From NCBI GenBank assembly GCA_965278995.1, contig OZ257136.1:186001-250000 (forward strand): a stretch of DNA of 64,000 nt. Direction: 5' to 3'. Source of the DNA: JADJYF01 sp965278995 (GTDB taxonomy: Bacteria > Pseudomonadota > Gammaproteobacteria > Ga0077536). Both the position numbers and the translations under genes were made by a program. Under the pieces are notes generated by a model, which made no database searches, was not told where the DNA came from, and saw nothing but the letters and a program-made list of their open reading frames with translations. Shown here one piece after another: positions 8,994 to 17,107 of this stretch (position 1 is its first letter; each line of letters begins with the position of its first letter).

Positions 8994-10100
8994 ATGAAAC
9001 GCCTTTGTACAGTCTGTGTGATCCTGATTATAGGCCTGGGTACGGGCCGCGGCACGGTCGCTGCAGAGGCTTCCCAGGCCGAGTTCGAAGCGGCAGTCGG
9101 CTTCTATGCGGCAGCTGATTTCCCGCATGCAATGGCCGCATTCCAACCACTGGCTAAGGCGGGCGACGCGCGGGCACAGTTCGCTGTCGGTGTGATGTAT
9201 GCGCGTGGCGAAGGCGTCACGGTCAGCGATACACAGGCGCTGGCCTGGTACGCGCGCAGCGCCGAGCAGGGCTTTGCCCGCGCGCAATACAATCTCGCGT
9301 TGATGCTCGAGAAAGGCCGCGGAACCGTTGCCGACCCAGAGCGCGCGCGGCATTGGTTCGCCGAAGCAGCAATGCGCGAGCATTCGGACGCACTGACCCG
9401 CCTGCGCGAGGCGGCCGATGCTGGCCAGGTCGACAGCCAGTATCGACTCGGTCAGATGTATTACTTCGGTCGCGGCGTGCGGCGTAACGAGCGCGACGCT
9501 TTCGGCTGGTTCAGCAAGGCAGCGGAGCAGGGTCAGGCCGAGGCGCAGTTCGCTGTCGGCCTGATGTACGAACGGGGTCAGGGTCGGCCGCTGTCGTTCG
9601 TCGAAGCGGTCCGCTGGTATCAACGCGCCGCGGAAACGGGTGAACGACGGGCGGCCTACAACCTTGGCCGACTCTATCGACTCGGGCGCGGCGTTGCCGC
9701 GGATGCGGCGAAAGCGCGCGCACTCTACGAGACAGCGGCGGAAGCCGGACTGGTTTCGGCCCAACTGACCCTGGCCATGCTGTTCGAAGCGGGCGTCGGC
9801 TGGCCCCAGGATTACGACCAGGCAGTTGCCTGGTACCGCCGCGCTGCCGCCGGCGGCAGTCGCGATGCCGCACTCAACCTTGGCTGTTTGTATGCCGAAG
9901 GCAAAGGCGTCGCCGTCGATCCGGTCGAAGCATTCGCGCGTTATACCGTCGCCAGTGAGGCAGGCCAACCGCTGGCAGCGGATAATCTGGCGCTGCTGGC
10001 GCCGAATCTGAGCGTGCAGGCACGAGCCCGAGCAATGGCGCTGGCGCAGCGTTATCGCGACGAAGCTCAGCTGGCTAAATCAGCGTCACCGACTGGTTGA
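8994..10100 (+). CDS. Sel1-repeat (TPR-like) exported protein
   Basis: 368 residues from ATG 8994. A hydrophobic signal peptide (residues 1-24, ending TVAAEA) is followed by about seven Sel1-like repeats of roughly 36 residues, each with the LG.MY..G.GV......A..WY..AAE.G pattern; the first begins near residue 50 and the last ends near 330. Sel1 repeats form alpha solenoids used in protein-protein interaction, often in the periplasm or envelope. Upstream open frame is antisense to the VanZ-like gene. It lies just upstream of, and points the same way as, the Rhs gene, so an accessory role for that exported protein is possible but speculative. Confidence 0.85.
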   Translation: MKRLCTVCVILIIGLGTGRGTVAAEASQAEFEAAVGFYAAADFPHAMAAFQPLAKAGDARAQFAVGVMYARGEGVTVSDTQALAWYARSAEQGFARAQYNLALMLEKGRGTVADPERARHWFAEAAMREHSDALTRLREAADAGQVDSQYRLGQMYYFGRGVRRNERDAFGWFSKAAEQGQAEAQFAVGLMYERGQGRPLSFVEAVRWYQRAAETGERRAAYNLGRLYRLGRGVAADAAKARALYETAAEAGLVSAQLTLAMLFEAGVGWPQDYDQAVAWYRRAAAGGSRDAALNLGCLYAEGKGVAVDPVEAFARYTVASEAGQPLAADNLALLAPNLSVQARARAMALAQRYRDEAQLAKSASPTG

Positions 10101-10330
10101 GATAACCCAGTCTCCGGTTTCTGTGCGGGTTGCCGACGCGCGCCTCCACGCGGGAACTCTTCCCGTTCTCCATTCAGTGCATCCGCCCGAAACGCGCTGC
10201 CCAGGTCTCGCGACGGCGCGCTATCGTGCACGTCAGGCTTCGCTAAGCCGTAAAGCATCAGTCCGCGACAGGATGTCGCGTTCAGGTTACCCGGCCACAT
10301 CCGGGCAACTCCGTCACGAGGGACCGGGAC
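10101..10330. other. intergenic region before the Rhs gene
   Basis: About 230 bp between the Sel1 gene and the Rhs gene. I see no convincing ORF, tRNA or strong terminator. It probably holds the Rhs promoter; GAGGGACCGGG just before 10331 can serve as ribosome binding site. Confidence 0.4.
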
Positions 10331-13300
10331 ATGTCACAGTCAAGGACGACTATTGTGAGTCTGTCAGCGCTTTTGGGAACCATCACGTTCGGCGTCGAGG
10401 CCCTGCCGGCAGCCGATTTCGTCGCGCCGACAGAATTCTGGTCGGCGCGCGCGCCGAGGCGGGATTGTCCAATGACGTGTTCTGTGCCCGTGGGCATTTA
10501 CTCCGAATTTGGCGACGGCCTGCGCGCCTTGCGCAAACATGCCGCTGCAGTGGTGCCGATCAAAGGAGACAAACCGTATACCTCCCGCCTTGCGCAAATA
10601 CCATTCAATCTTGGCGAATACGATATCGACGCGGATGGCAGGGACGATTGGTTTGGCTTTACGCATGAATTCGCCGACATCTTCACTGCGCGACGGGGTT
10701 GCACCGCCTACGCACTGGAGGGTGTCACCCGCGGCTGGAACGGCCTGCTGAACGGCGGCCCGATCACCCTGTTCGAGAAACTGCCGGCGGCATCGCTCGC
10801 GGCCATCGAACAGGCCGCCCATTTCGAGCCAACCGTGCCGTGCGGCGGGCCGCCTGCAGGCCGCGATCTTCGTCGCGGAAATCTGCCGGTATTCACGCTG
10901 AATCGAATCCGTGGTGCGGCGTGTCCGTCCGGTACGGTACCTACTCGACTGGTCCTGACCAACGCCGGCTGTCGCGCGACCGGTGGCATCATTCCGGAAC
11001 GCAATCTTGGCGCGCAGTGCCCGGCCATCAGCAACGGTTCCAACCCGATCAATGCGGTGACCGGCAACAAGTATCAGCGTGAGGTCGATTACGCTGGAAC
11101 GCAGCGCGGTCTGTTGCGCTTCGAACGTCATTACAACAGTCAGTCGGTGATAAGTGGCAGTCTCGGGCCGCGCTGGAGTCATACCTACGAACGGTCCCTG
11201 GTGCGTCACTGCGTCAGCAGTGCACTGACCCGCGTGTGCTCGATACGCGCCTATCGCGACGACGGTCGCGTGATTACATTCACCAGTCGTAACGGTCGCT
11301 GGGCGTCGGACGCGACAGTGAACGATACGCTGCGTGAGCTCGCCGCTGAACAGTATGAATTGCGCACTGTCGATGGCCTGCGTGAGCGATATCAACTAGC
11401 CGGCGGCGCCACCTCGACCCGCACGTCGTTTCAGCTGGCAGCGATCACGGATCCCGCTGGCATCGGCGTGAGTCTGGAATACGATGGCACGGGACGCCTG
11501 CAACGTATCGTTGCGCCAGGCAGTCGCGCGTTGTCCTTGAGCTATGACCACCGCGGGCGCCTTGCCGGTTTCGCGGATGCCGCCAGTGCGCCATATCGTT
11601 ATACCTACGATGCTTTCGATAATCTGCGTAGTGTGACCTATCCTCCCGCGACACCAAGCGACTCGCTTGGACCGCAGCGCAGTTACGTCTATGAGGACTT
11701 GCATGATCCCTCCGCCTTGACGGGTATCGTCGACGAGCTCGGCCAACGCTATGCCACCTGGCGGTACGATGAACTCGGGCGAGCCATTTCGAGCGAGCAT
11801 GCAGGCGGCGTCGATCGAGTGACTTTCGAGTATCTGCCGAGCTATACCGCTGTGACCGATGCACGTGGGCAAACTCGAAGCTTCAATGTCGCTCTCGAGG
11901 CCGGGGTTGGATTGATTACGGCAGTGACCGGCCCCAATTGCACGACCTGCGGTCCCGACTATCGTGTCGCGACCCGCTATGACGAGCGCGGATTCAAGTT
12001 CATCGGAACCGACGCCAATGGCGTCAATACGCGTTACTCCCATACCGAGGACGGCCGGCTGACCGAGCGCGTCGAAGCCATCGGCACCGAGGTCGCCCGT
12101 ACGACGACGCAGACGTTTGAGCCGGCCATCGGCCTGCTGTCGAGCATCGAACTGACGGATGCCGGTGGTAAACCGACCCGGCGGACGAATCTATCTTACT
12201 GGCGTGGCCTGCTGAAGCAACGTGAAGACGTGGATCTGCTTGAGGCCGATGCAGCGCGCAATGTCAGACGCACTACTTATACCTACTACGGAGAAGGTAC
12301 AGATGTCAGCCCGCTTGCATTGCATGGCCTGGTGAAACGTATCGACGGACCACGAACCGACGTCGATGACCATACGGATTTCGATTACGACGAGGCGACC
12401 GGCAATCTCTCACGGATCACCAACGCACTCGGTCACGTCTGGCAATTCAAATCACATGACGCACATGGCCGCGCGCTGCAAGTGGTCGATCCCAACGGTG
12501 TGCAGACGACACTGAGATTTCATCCACGTGGCTGGCTGCTTTCACGGCAAATCGACCAGGCTCTGACCACCTATAGCTACGATCCTGCAGGGCAGTTGCT
12601 GCGTGTCGCGCAGCCTTTCGGCAGCGTGGTCAACTACGCTTACGATGCGGCGCACCGTTTGATTGCGGTTTCCGACGACAACGGTAATGCCATCTCTTAC
12701 ACATTGGACGCCCAGGGTAACCGCGTGCGCGAACAGGTGCGCGGCGCCGGTACGACAGTGCTCCGGCAATTCGAGCGCGACTACGACAGTTATAATCGGC
12801 TGGTGGTGACGCGAGGTGGCGAAGGGCAAATCACTCGCTACGCTTACGACGCAAACGGGCGGCCGATACAGATTACGAGGTCAGGTCCTTCGTCCGGCAA
12901 TGACGTTGCGCGAACCGAGGTCATCGTTTACGACGCGTTGGGGCGCGAAAGCCAGCGTATCGATGCACTCGGCGGTATCCGAAGCGCGGCGTATGGCGTA
13001 CATGATGAACAGGCTCTGTTCACGGATGCCGCTGGCGTCATGACCCGACAATTGCACAGCGGCTACGGTGATCTTGTGAGGCGCGAAAGTCCCGATAGCG
13101 GCCGAGCGCGGTATCGTTTTGATGCAGCAGGAAATCGCATCGGTGAAACCGACGCAGATGATCGTGAGACGCTGCATACCTACGATGCACTCAATCGATT
13201 GACATCGACGACGTATCCGGACAGCACGACAGCATCGTATTTATATGACGAAGCGACTGGTGGGCGTTATGCCCGCGGCCGTCTGACTTCGCGCATCGAC

Positions 13301-14941
13301 GCCTCCGGAACAACGCGCTATCAATATGACAGTCACGGCAAGATTACACGTACGGAACGCGCGTTCAGTGGTCAGCGTTACGTGACGAGCTATGGCTACA
13401 CTGTCGCGGGCCAGCTGGCAACAATGACCTATCCGTCCGGGCGGCGTGTCGCCTATACGCACGACAACCATGGTCGCATTGCCTCGATAATGACGGCGTC
13501 ACCAGGGCAGCCCTGGCAGGTTGTCATCGACGACATACGCTACCAGCCTTTCGGCCCGCTACGCGCGCTCCGTTATGGTAACGGCGTGCGAATGACGCGG
13601 ACTTACGATCGCGACTACCGGCTCAATGCGTTGCGCTACGACAAGATCTTTGCCCGTGTTTATCAATATGACGCATTTGACAATATCGTGGCGGTGCATC
13701 GACCGGACTTCCCGGGCTTGAACGAGCGCTATGACTATGATGTCCATTCGCGGCTGACGGCGGCACGCGGGCCGTGGGGCGAATGGGCCTGGACGTATGA
13801 CGCCAATGGCAATCGATTATCGGCGCATACCGCTGGCGCGGTCGAGCAATATCGATACCTCACGGGCAGCAATCGGCTTGACGCCATTCACGATGCGTCC
13901 GGTGGACTGCTTGCAGACTATGACACGACAGCCAGCGGGAGCGTTTCGCAGGTCGATGGTTACCGTCTCGACTACGGTGGCGACGGGCGGCTGGCGCAGA
14001 TGCACAATCCGCGCGGACAGTTCGACTACCGGCTGATTCATGATGCAACTGGCAACCTCGTCACCGATCACAGCGTTGAGCAATCTGCACCTGGCACCGT
14101 CGAAATCCGTCGTCAATATCATGAAGACGAGTTCGACCGCCTGATCGAGGTCGACATGCAATCAATGTCGAGCCCGTCTTTCGTTGGATCGACTTCATAC
14201 AGCATGGACGAAATGCTCTATCTCGATGACCTGCCGGTCGCCCGCGCATTCAATCGCCAGCTCATGTTTCTTCACCCTGACCACCTCGGCACGCCGGCCG
14301 GAGCCAGTGACAAAAACGGGCGTGCGCAAAGCGTCGAGCCGCTGCCGCCATTCATCGGTGCGTCGCCACCTTTCCTGCATCGATTGACGGGCCTGGCCTA
14401 TCCCGGGCAACGGCTGCTTCGCGCAACGCTCGCTGTCGCTCACAATGGCTGGCGTGAGTATGACGGCCGCAGCGGCCGCTATCTTCAGCCGGATCGACTG
14501 GGGTTGGCGGGCGGGGACAACCCTTACGTCTATGCCGAAAACAATCCCGTACGTTGGAGTGATCCCAGCGGATTGGCCATCTGGCTATGTAGTCGCACAG
14601 CGAGCGGTATGCCAGGTAATCACGCTTACTTGTGGGATGATCGTGGTGAAGGCCGTTCTTGCGGTCGCGCGCTGAGCAGCGGTCATGCGCCGGGAGATGG
14701 CACCGGGCCGACCGGCGGTGCAGAAAGTGGCCCGCCAACCGACAATTGCACACGTGTTGCCGAGAGTGAAGGGTGGGAAGACAGCATCATGGACTGTTGT
14801 ATCCGCAATGCGAACAATCGAGTTTGGTTGCCGTTCATCAATGATTGTCAGAATGCAGTGCGGCGCTGCGTAGAAGGAATCATCGTCGCTCCGCCGCCGA
14901 TTCCAGATGGGCGCTTTGGCAGCTCCTGCAACCGATGTTGA
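10331..14941 (+). CDS. Rhs/YD-repeat protein with variable Cys-rich C-terminal tip (putative polymorphic toxin)
   Basis: 1536 residues. A probable Sec signal peptide occupies residues 1-27 (hydrophobic TIVSLSALLGTITFGVEA). A roughly 200-residue lineage-specific region is followed by a DUF6531-type domain from about 237 (NPINAVTGNKYQREVDY), many YD/RHS repeats, and the RHS-associated core (DHLGTP near 1317, then YLQPDRLGLAGGDNPYVYAENNP). The core ends at the PVRWSDPSGL auto-cleavage-type site, with DPSGL at 1411-1415. The last 121 residues are unlike the core and contain nine cysteines, NHAYLWD (H1431) and NDCQNAV (C1506). In known Rhs proteins the shell encloses a toxic tip released at this site. 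No VgrG or PAAR gene is nearby. The following gene is a candidate immunity protein. Confidence 0.88.
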   Translation: MSQSRTTIVSLSALLGTITFGVEALPAADFVAPTEFWSARAPRRDCPMTCSVPVGIYSEFGDGLRALRKHAAAVVPIKGDKPYTSRLAQIPFNLGEYDIDADGRDDWFGFTHEFADIFTARRGCTAYALEGVTRGWNGLLNGGPITLFEKLPAASLAAIEQAAHFEPTVPCGGPPAGRDLRRGNLPVFTLNRIRGAACPSGTVPTRLVLTNAGCRATGGIIPERNLGAQCPAISNGSNPINAVTGNKYQREVDYAGTQRGLLRFERHYNSQSVISGSLGPRWSHTYERSLVRHCVSSALTRVCSIRAYRDDGRVITFTSRNGRWASDATVNDTLRELAAEQYELRTVDGLRERYQLAGGATSTRTSFQLAAITDPAGIGVSLEYDGTGRLQRIVAPGSRALSLSYDHRGRLAGFADAASAPYRYTYDAFDNLRSVTYPPATPSDSLGPQRSYVYEDLHDPSALTGIVDELGQRYATWRYDELGRAISSEHAGGVDRVTFEYLPSYTAVTDARGQTRSFNVALEAGVGLITAVTGPNCTTCGPDYRVATRYDERGFKFIGTDANGVNTRYSHTEDGRLTERVEAIGTEVARTTTQTFEPAIGLLSSIELTDAGGKPTRRTNLSYWRGLLKQREDVDLLEADAARNVRRTTYTYYGEGTDVSPLALHGLVKRIDGPRTDVDDHTDFDYDEATGNLSRITNALGHVWQFKSHDAHGRALQVVDPNGVQTTLRFHPRGWLLSRQIDQALTTYSYDPAGQLLRVAQPFGSVVNYAYDAAHRLIAVSDDNGNAISYTLDAQGNRVREQVRGAGTTVLRQFERDYDSYNRLVVTRGGEGQITRYAYDANGRPIQITRSGPSSGNDVARTEVIVYDALGRESQRIDALGGIRSAAYGVHDEQALFTDAAGVMTRQLHSGYGDLVRRESPDSGRARYRFDAAGNRIGETDADDRETLHTYDALNRLTSTTYPDSTTASYLYDEATGGRYARGRLTSRIDASGTTRYQYDSHGKITRTERAFSGQRYVTSYGYTVAGQLATMTYPSGRRVAYTHDNHGRIASIMTASPGQPWQVVIDDIRYQPFGPLRALRYGNGVRMTRTYDRDYRLNALRYDKIFARVYQYDAFDNIVAVHRPDFPGLNERYDYDVHSRLTAARGPWGEWAWTYDANGNRLSAHTAGAVEQYRYLTGSNRLDAIHDASGGLLADYDTTASGSVSQVDGYRLDYGGDGRLAQMHNPRGQFDYRLIHDATGNLVTDHSVEQSAPGTVEIRRQYHEDEFDRLIEVDMQSMSSPSFVGSTSYSMDEMLYLDDLPVARAFNRQLMFLHPDHLGTPAGASDKNGRAQSVEPLPPFIGASPPFLHRLTGLAYPGQRLLRATLAVAHNGWREYDGRSGRYLQPDRLGLAGGDNPYVYAENNPVRWSDPSGLAIWLCSRTASGMPGNHAYLWDDRGEGRSCGRALSSGHAPGDGTGPTGGAESGPPTDNCTRVAESEGWEDSIMDCCIRNANNRVWLPFINDCQNAVRRCVEGIIVAPPPIPDGRFGSSCNRC

Positions 14942-14973
14942 AATGAACGCGACCCGAAAGACCTGGAGTGCAC

Positions 14974-15333
14974 ATGTTTAGCAAGGCAATTGCGGCTGCT
15001 TGGGTCGGACTAGGTGCCGTACTGATCGGACTTTACGGAAATGCGGTCGTTTCCGGACACCGCGATAACGCCGACCCGGAAGTTGTCATCGCAACGAGCG
15101 CCACTGTGGCGCTTTGCGCACTCATTGTCTTATTTGCCATCAGGGCCTATCGGAACCCGACAAGGCAGGCGTTCCTCATATTGTCCCTCGCGGGATGTTT
15201 CGTCGCGCTGGGCGGTCTGATTTACCTGCTGTTCGAAGGCGGCGAGCTGGGCATCATGCCAGTGCTGTTGTCTTTCGTGATCGTCGCCCTTGAAGTGCTG
15301 ACTGTCGACCGCGCTTGTCGAGAGCAGAGTTGA
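14974..15333 (+). CDS. small four-helix membrane protein, candidate immunity protein for the Rhs tip
   Basis: 119 residues from ATG 14974 (GGAG five to six bases upstream; a GTG two codons earlier is the alternative). Four hydrophobic stretches are evident at about residues 5-26, 38-60, 68-88 and 93-112, so it is an inner-membrane protein. I recognise no family. It starts 32 bp after the Rhs stop in the same orientation and is followed by a strong terminator, so the two form a two-gene transcript. That position is where immunity genes of polymorphic toxins lie, hence the call, which is inference from context only. Confidence 0.6.
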   Translation: MFSKAIAAAWVGLGAVLIGLYGNAVVSGHRDNADPEVVIATSATVALCALIVLFAIRAYRNPTRQAFLILSLAGCFVALGGLIYLLFEGGELGIMPVLLSFVIVALEVLTVDRACREQS

Positions 15334-15347
15334 TACGGCCGGCTGAG

Positions 15348-15372
15348 AAAAGCCCGGCTTCGCCGGGCTTTT
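15348..15372. terminator. bidirectional Rho-independent terminator
   Basis: AAAAGCCCGG and CCGGGCTTTT pair perfectly around a 5-base CTTCG loop. With A-runs on the left and T-runs on the right it can terminate both the Rhs/immunity transcript and the convergent PuuD-like gene. Confidence 0.9.
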
Positions 15373-15393
15373 CAACCAGGGTGTCAGGAACGC

Positions 15394-15909
15394 TCAGAAC
15401 GGGATGCCGTGAGCGCCCGCCTGCATGAACATCAGCATCGGAATCGACAGCACGGTGTTGGTCCGCGAGGCCAGAAAGGCAACGCGCCGGGCTTTGGCTT
15501 TTTCCGCATCTGTCGCGCTGACGATACCGAGAATCTTTTTCTGATTCGGCCAGATCAGTCCCCACACGTTCAGCAGCATGATAGTACCGAGCCAGGCGCC
15601 AAAACCAATGGCCGTCAGACTGACGTTATGCGCGCCGATGCCGAGCATGAAAGCGCCGGCCAGCGAGTAATGGGGCGCAGCTTCCAGATAGAACGCGCCT
15701 GTCAACCAGGTGACGAGCGCAGCCCAGCGGAACCAGAACAGCGCTCGCGGCGCGACATATTTGCTGATCGCGGCCGGTCCGGGGCCATCCTTGTCGGCAG
15801 CTGCGGCGGCCATGGCCGGCACCTGCACGAAATTGAAATAATAAAGTAAGCCTATCCACATGACGCCGGCGACGATATGCAGCCAGCGATCGATCATTGC
15901 GATTTCCAT
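15394..15909 (-). CDS. urate hydroxylase PuuD-like integral membrane protein (membrane domain only)
   Basis: 171 residues with four or so transmembrane helices. It starts MIDRWLHIVAGVMWIGLLYYFNFVQVP, the pattern of the N-terminal membrane domain of PuuD-type proteins, and continues with conserved ARRVAFLASRTNTVLSIPMLMFM. Full PuuD has an additional cytochrome c domain that is absent here, so urate oxidation should not be assumed. AGCAGGAA before ATG 15909 is a good ribosome binding site. The 31-residue membrane protein gene ends 46 bp further on, upstream on the same strand in transcription order, so it may lead this transcript. Confidence 0.7.
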   Translation of the reverse strand: MEIAMIDRWLHIVAGVMWIGLLYYFNFVQVPAMAAAAADKDGPGPAAISKYVAPRALFWFRWAALVTWLTGAFYLEAAPHYSLAGAFMLGIGAHNVSLTAIGFGAWLGTIMLLNVWGLIWPNQKKILGIVSATDAEKAKARRVAFLASRTNTVLSIPMLMFMQAGAHGIPF

Positions 15910-15955
15910 GGTTCCTGCTCCGAACTGGGTGAGGGGGCGACGAGCTGGCGGCGTT

Positions 15956-16051
15956 TCAGGCGCCAGCGATGGCTTTGGCGACGAAGGCCAGGATGACGGC
16001 GAGTACGACGCCCGAAGCGACGGTCAATGGAATGCTGTCCAAGGGATTCAT
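15956..16051 (-). CDS. 31-residue single-helix membrane protein
   Basis: A short ORF reading MNPLDSIPLTVASGVVLAV then ILAFVAKAIAGA and a TGA stop. It is one transmembrane helix with a short N-terminal polar segment. GGGAGGAGAGC lies just upstream of ATG 16051, an unusually strong ribosome binding site that is the main reason to call it a gene. It precedes the PuuD-like membrane protein on the same strand by 46 bp, so it may be a small partner subunit. No family recognised. Confidence 0.6.
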   Translation of the reverse strand: MNPLDSIPLTVASGVVLAVILAFVAKAIAGA

Positions 16052-16207
16052 GATGCTCTCCTCCCAAATTGTTTAATTGTGGCCCGTTGGGTCGGGGCCC
16101 CAATTGTCGGTGACGGGTTGCGAAAATTCAAACCCTCGCTGATCGAACTGTCCGATCTGGTTGACACTGCGACATGAGGTGCTGAACGAGCAGTCCTACG
16201 CGAGGCT

Positions 16208-17107
16208 TCAGCCGGTCACGGAGGCCTGCCATAGGATGCCGAGAAAGACAATTCCGCCGACCCAGTTGTTGTTCTTGAATGCTGCGAAACAGCCGGCACG
16301 ACTGCGTTCGCGGATGAGATACTGCTGGTAGCCGAACAGCAATGCGGCGACGCCCAGGCTCACATAAAAAGCGGTCCCGAGTGCGGCTTGCTGGCCGATC
16401 AGGGCCAGATTGAGCAGCATCATCAGCTGTAGGATGCCGATGATGAGTTTATCGGCATCATCGAACAGTATGGCCGTCGATTTGATGCCGAGCTTGAGGT
16501 CGTCGTCGCGGTCGACCATCGCGTATTCCGTATCGTAGATCACGGCCCATAGTACTGCTGCGCAGAACACCAGCCACGCCAACGGTGGCACCGCGCCAGT
16601 CTGCGCAGCGAACGCCATCGGTACGGCCCAACCGAAAGCGGCGCCGAGATGAACTTGCGGCAGATAGGTATAGCGTTTTGCGAACGGATACGTAATCGCG
16701 AGCAGCGCGCCGCCGACGGCCAGCAGTACGGTCAGTCGATTCGTACCCAGCACCAGTACGCAGGCGAGAGCGAGCAGGACGCCGAAGACGGCCAGCGCTT
16801 CACGTGGACTGACGGCGCCTGTTGCCAGCGGCCTTTCGCGTGTCCGTTCGACGTGACCGTCGAAATCGCGGTCGGCGTAATCATTGATCACGCAACCGGC
16901 TGAGCGCATCACGAACGTGCCCAGCACGAAAATGGCCAGGACATCCAACGCTGGCAGACCGCCTGCGGCCAGCCACAATGCCCACAGCATCGGCCACATC
17001 AGCAGGAGCGTGCCGATAGGGCGATGCATTCGGGCGAGCCGGGCATATAAGGTCAACCGAGTCAGCCACCGACATGGCACCGGTGATTTCGACCGAAGCT
17101 CAGACAT
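16208..17107 (-). CDS. ubiA: 4-hydroxybenzoate polyprenyltransferase
   Basis: 299 residues, matching UbiA (290 in E. coli). It is a polytopic inner-membrane enzyme that attaches the polyprenyl tail to 4-hydroxybenzoate, an early ubiquinone step. Both Mg-diphosphate Asp motifs are present: NDYADRDFDGHVERT near residue 75 and DTEYAMVDRDDDLKLGIKST near 192, both very close to E. coli UbiA. The start overlaps the end of recG by 8 bp, so it is read in one operon after it. No chorismate lyase gene (ubiC) is seen beside it. Confidence 0.95.
   Translation of the reverse strand: MSELRSKSPVPCRWLTRLTLYARLARMHRPIGTLLLMWPMLWALWLAAGGLPALDVLAIFVLGTFVMRSAGCVINDYADRDFDGHVERTRERPLATGAVSPREALAVFGVLLALACVLVLGTNRLTVLLAVGGALLAITYPFAKRYTYLPQVHLGAAFGWAVPMAFAAQTGAVPPLAWLVFCAAVLWAVIYDTEYAMVDRDDDLKLGIKSTAILFDDADKLIIGILQLMMLLNLALIGQQAALGTAFYVSLGVAALLFGYQQYLIRERSRAGCFAAFKNNNWVGGIVFLGILWQASVTG

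Noticed and set aside
8982..9968. 328-codon minus ORF
   Set aside because: Exactly antisense to the Sel1 repeats; its periodicity reflects the repeats on the other strand.
10331..15333. Type VI secretion cargo island
   Set aside because: No VgrG, PAAR, Hcp or chaperone gene in the window, and the Rhs has a signal peptide.
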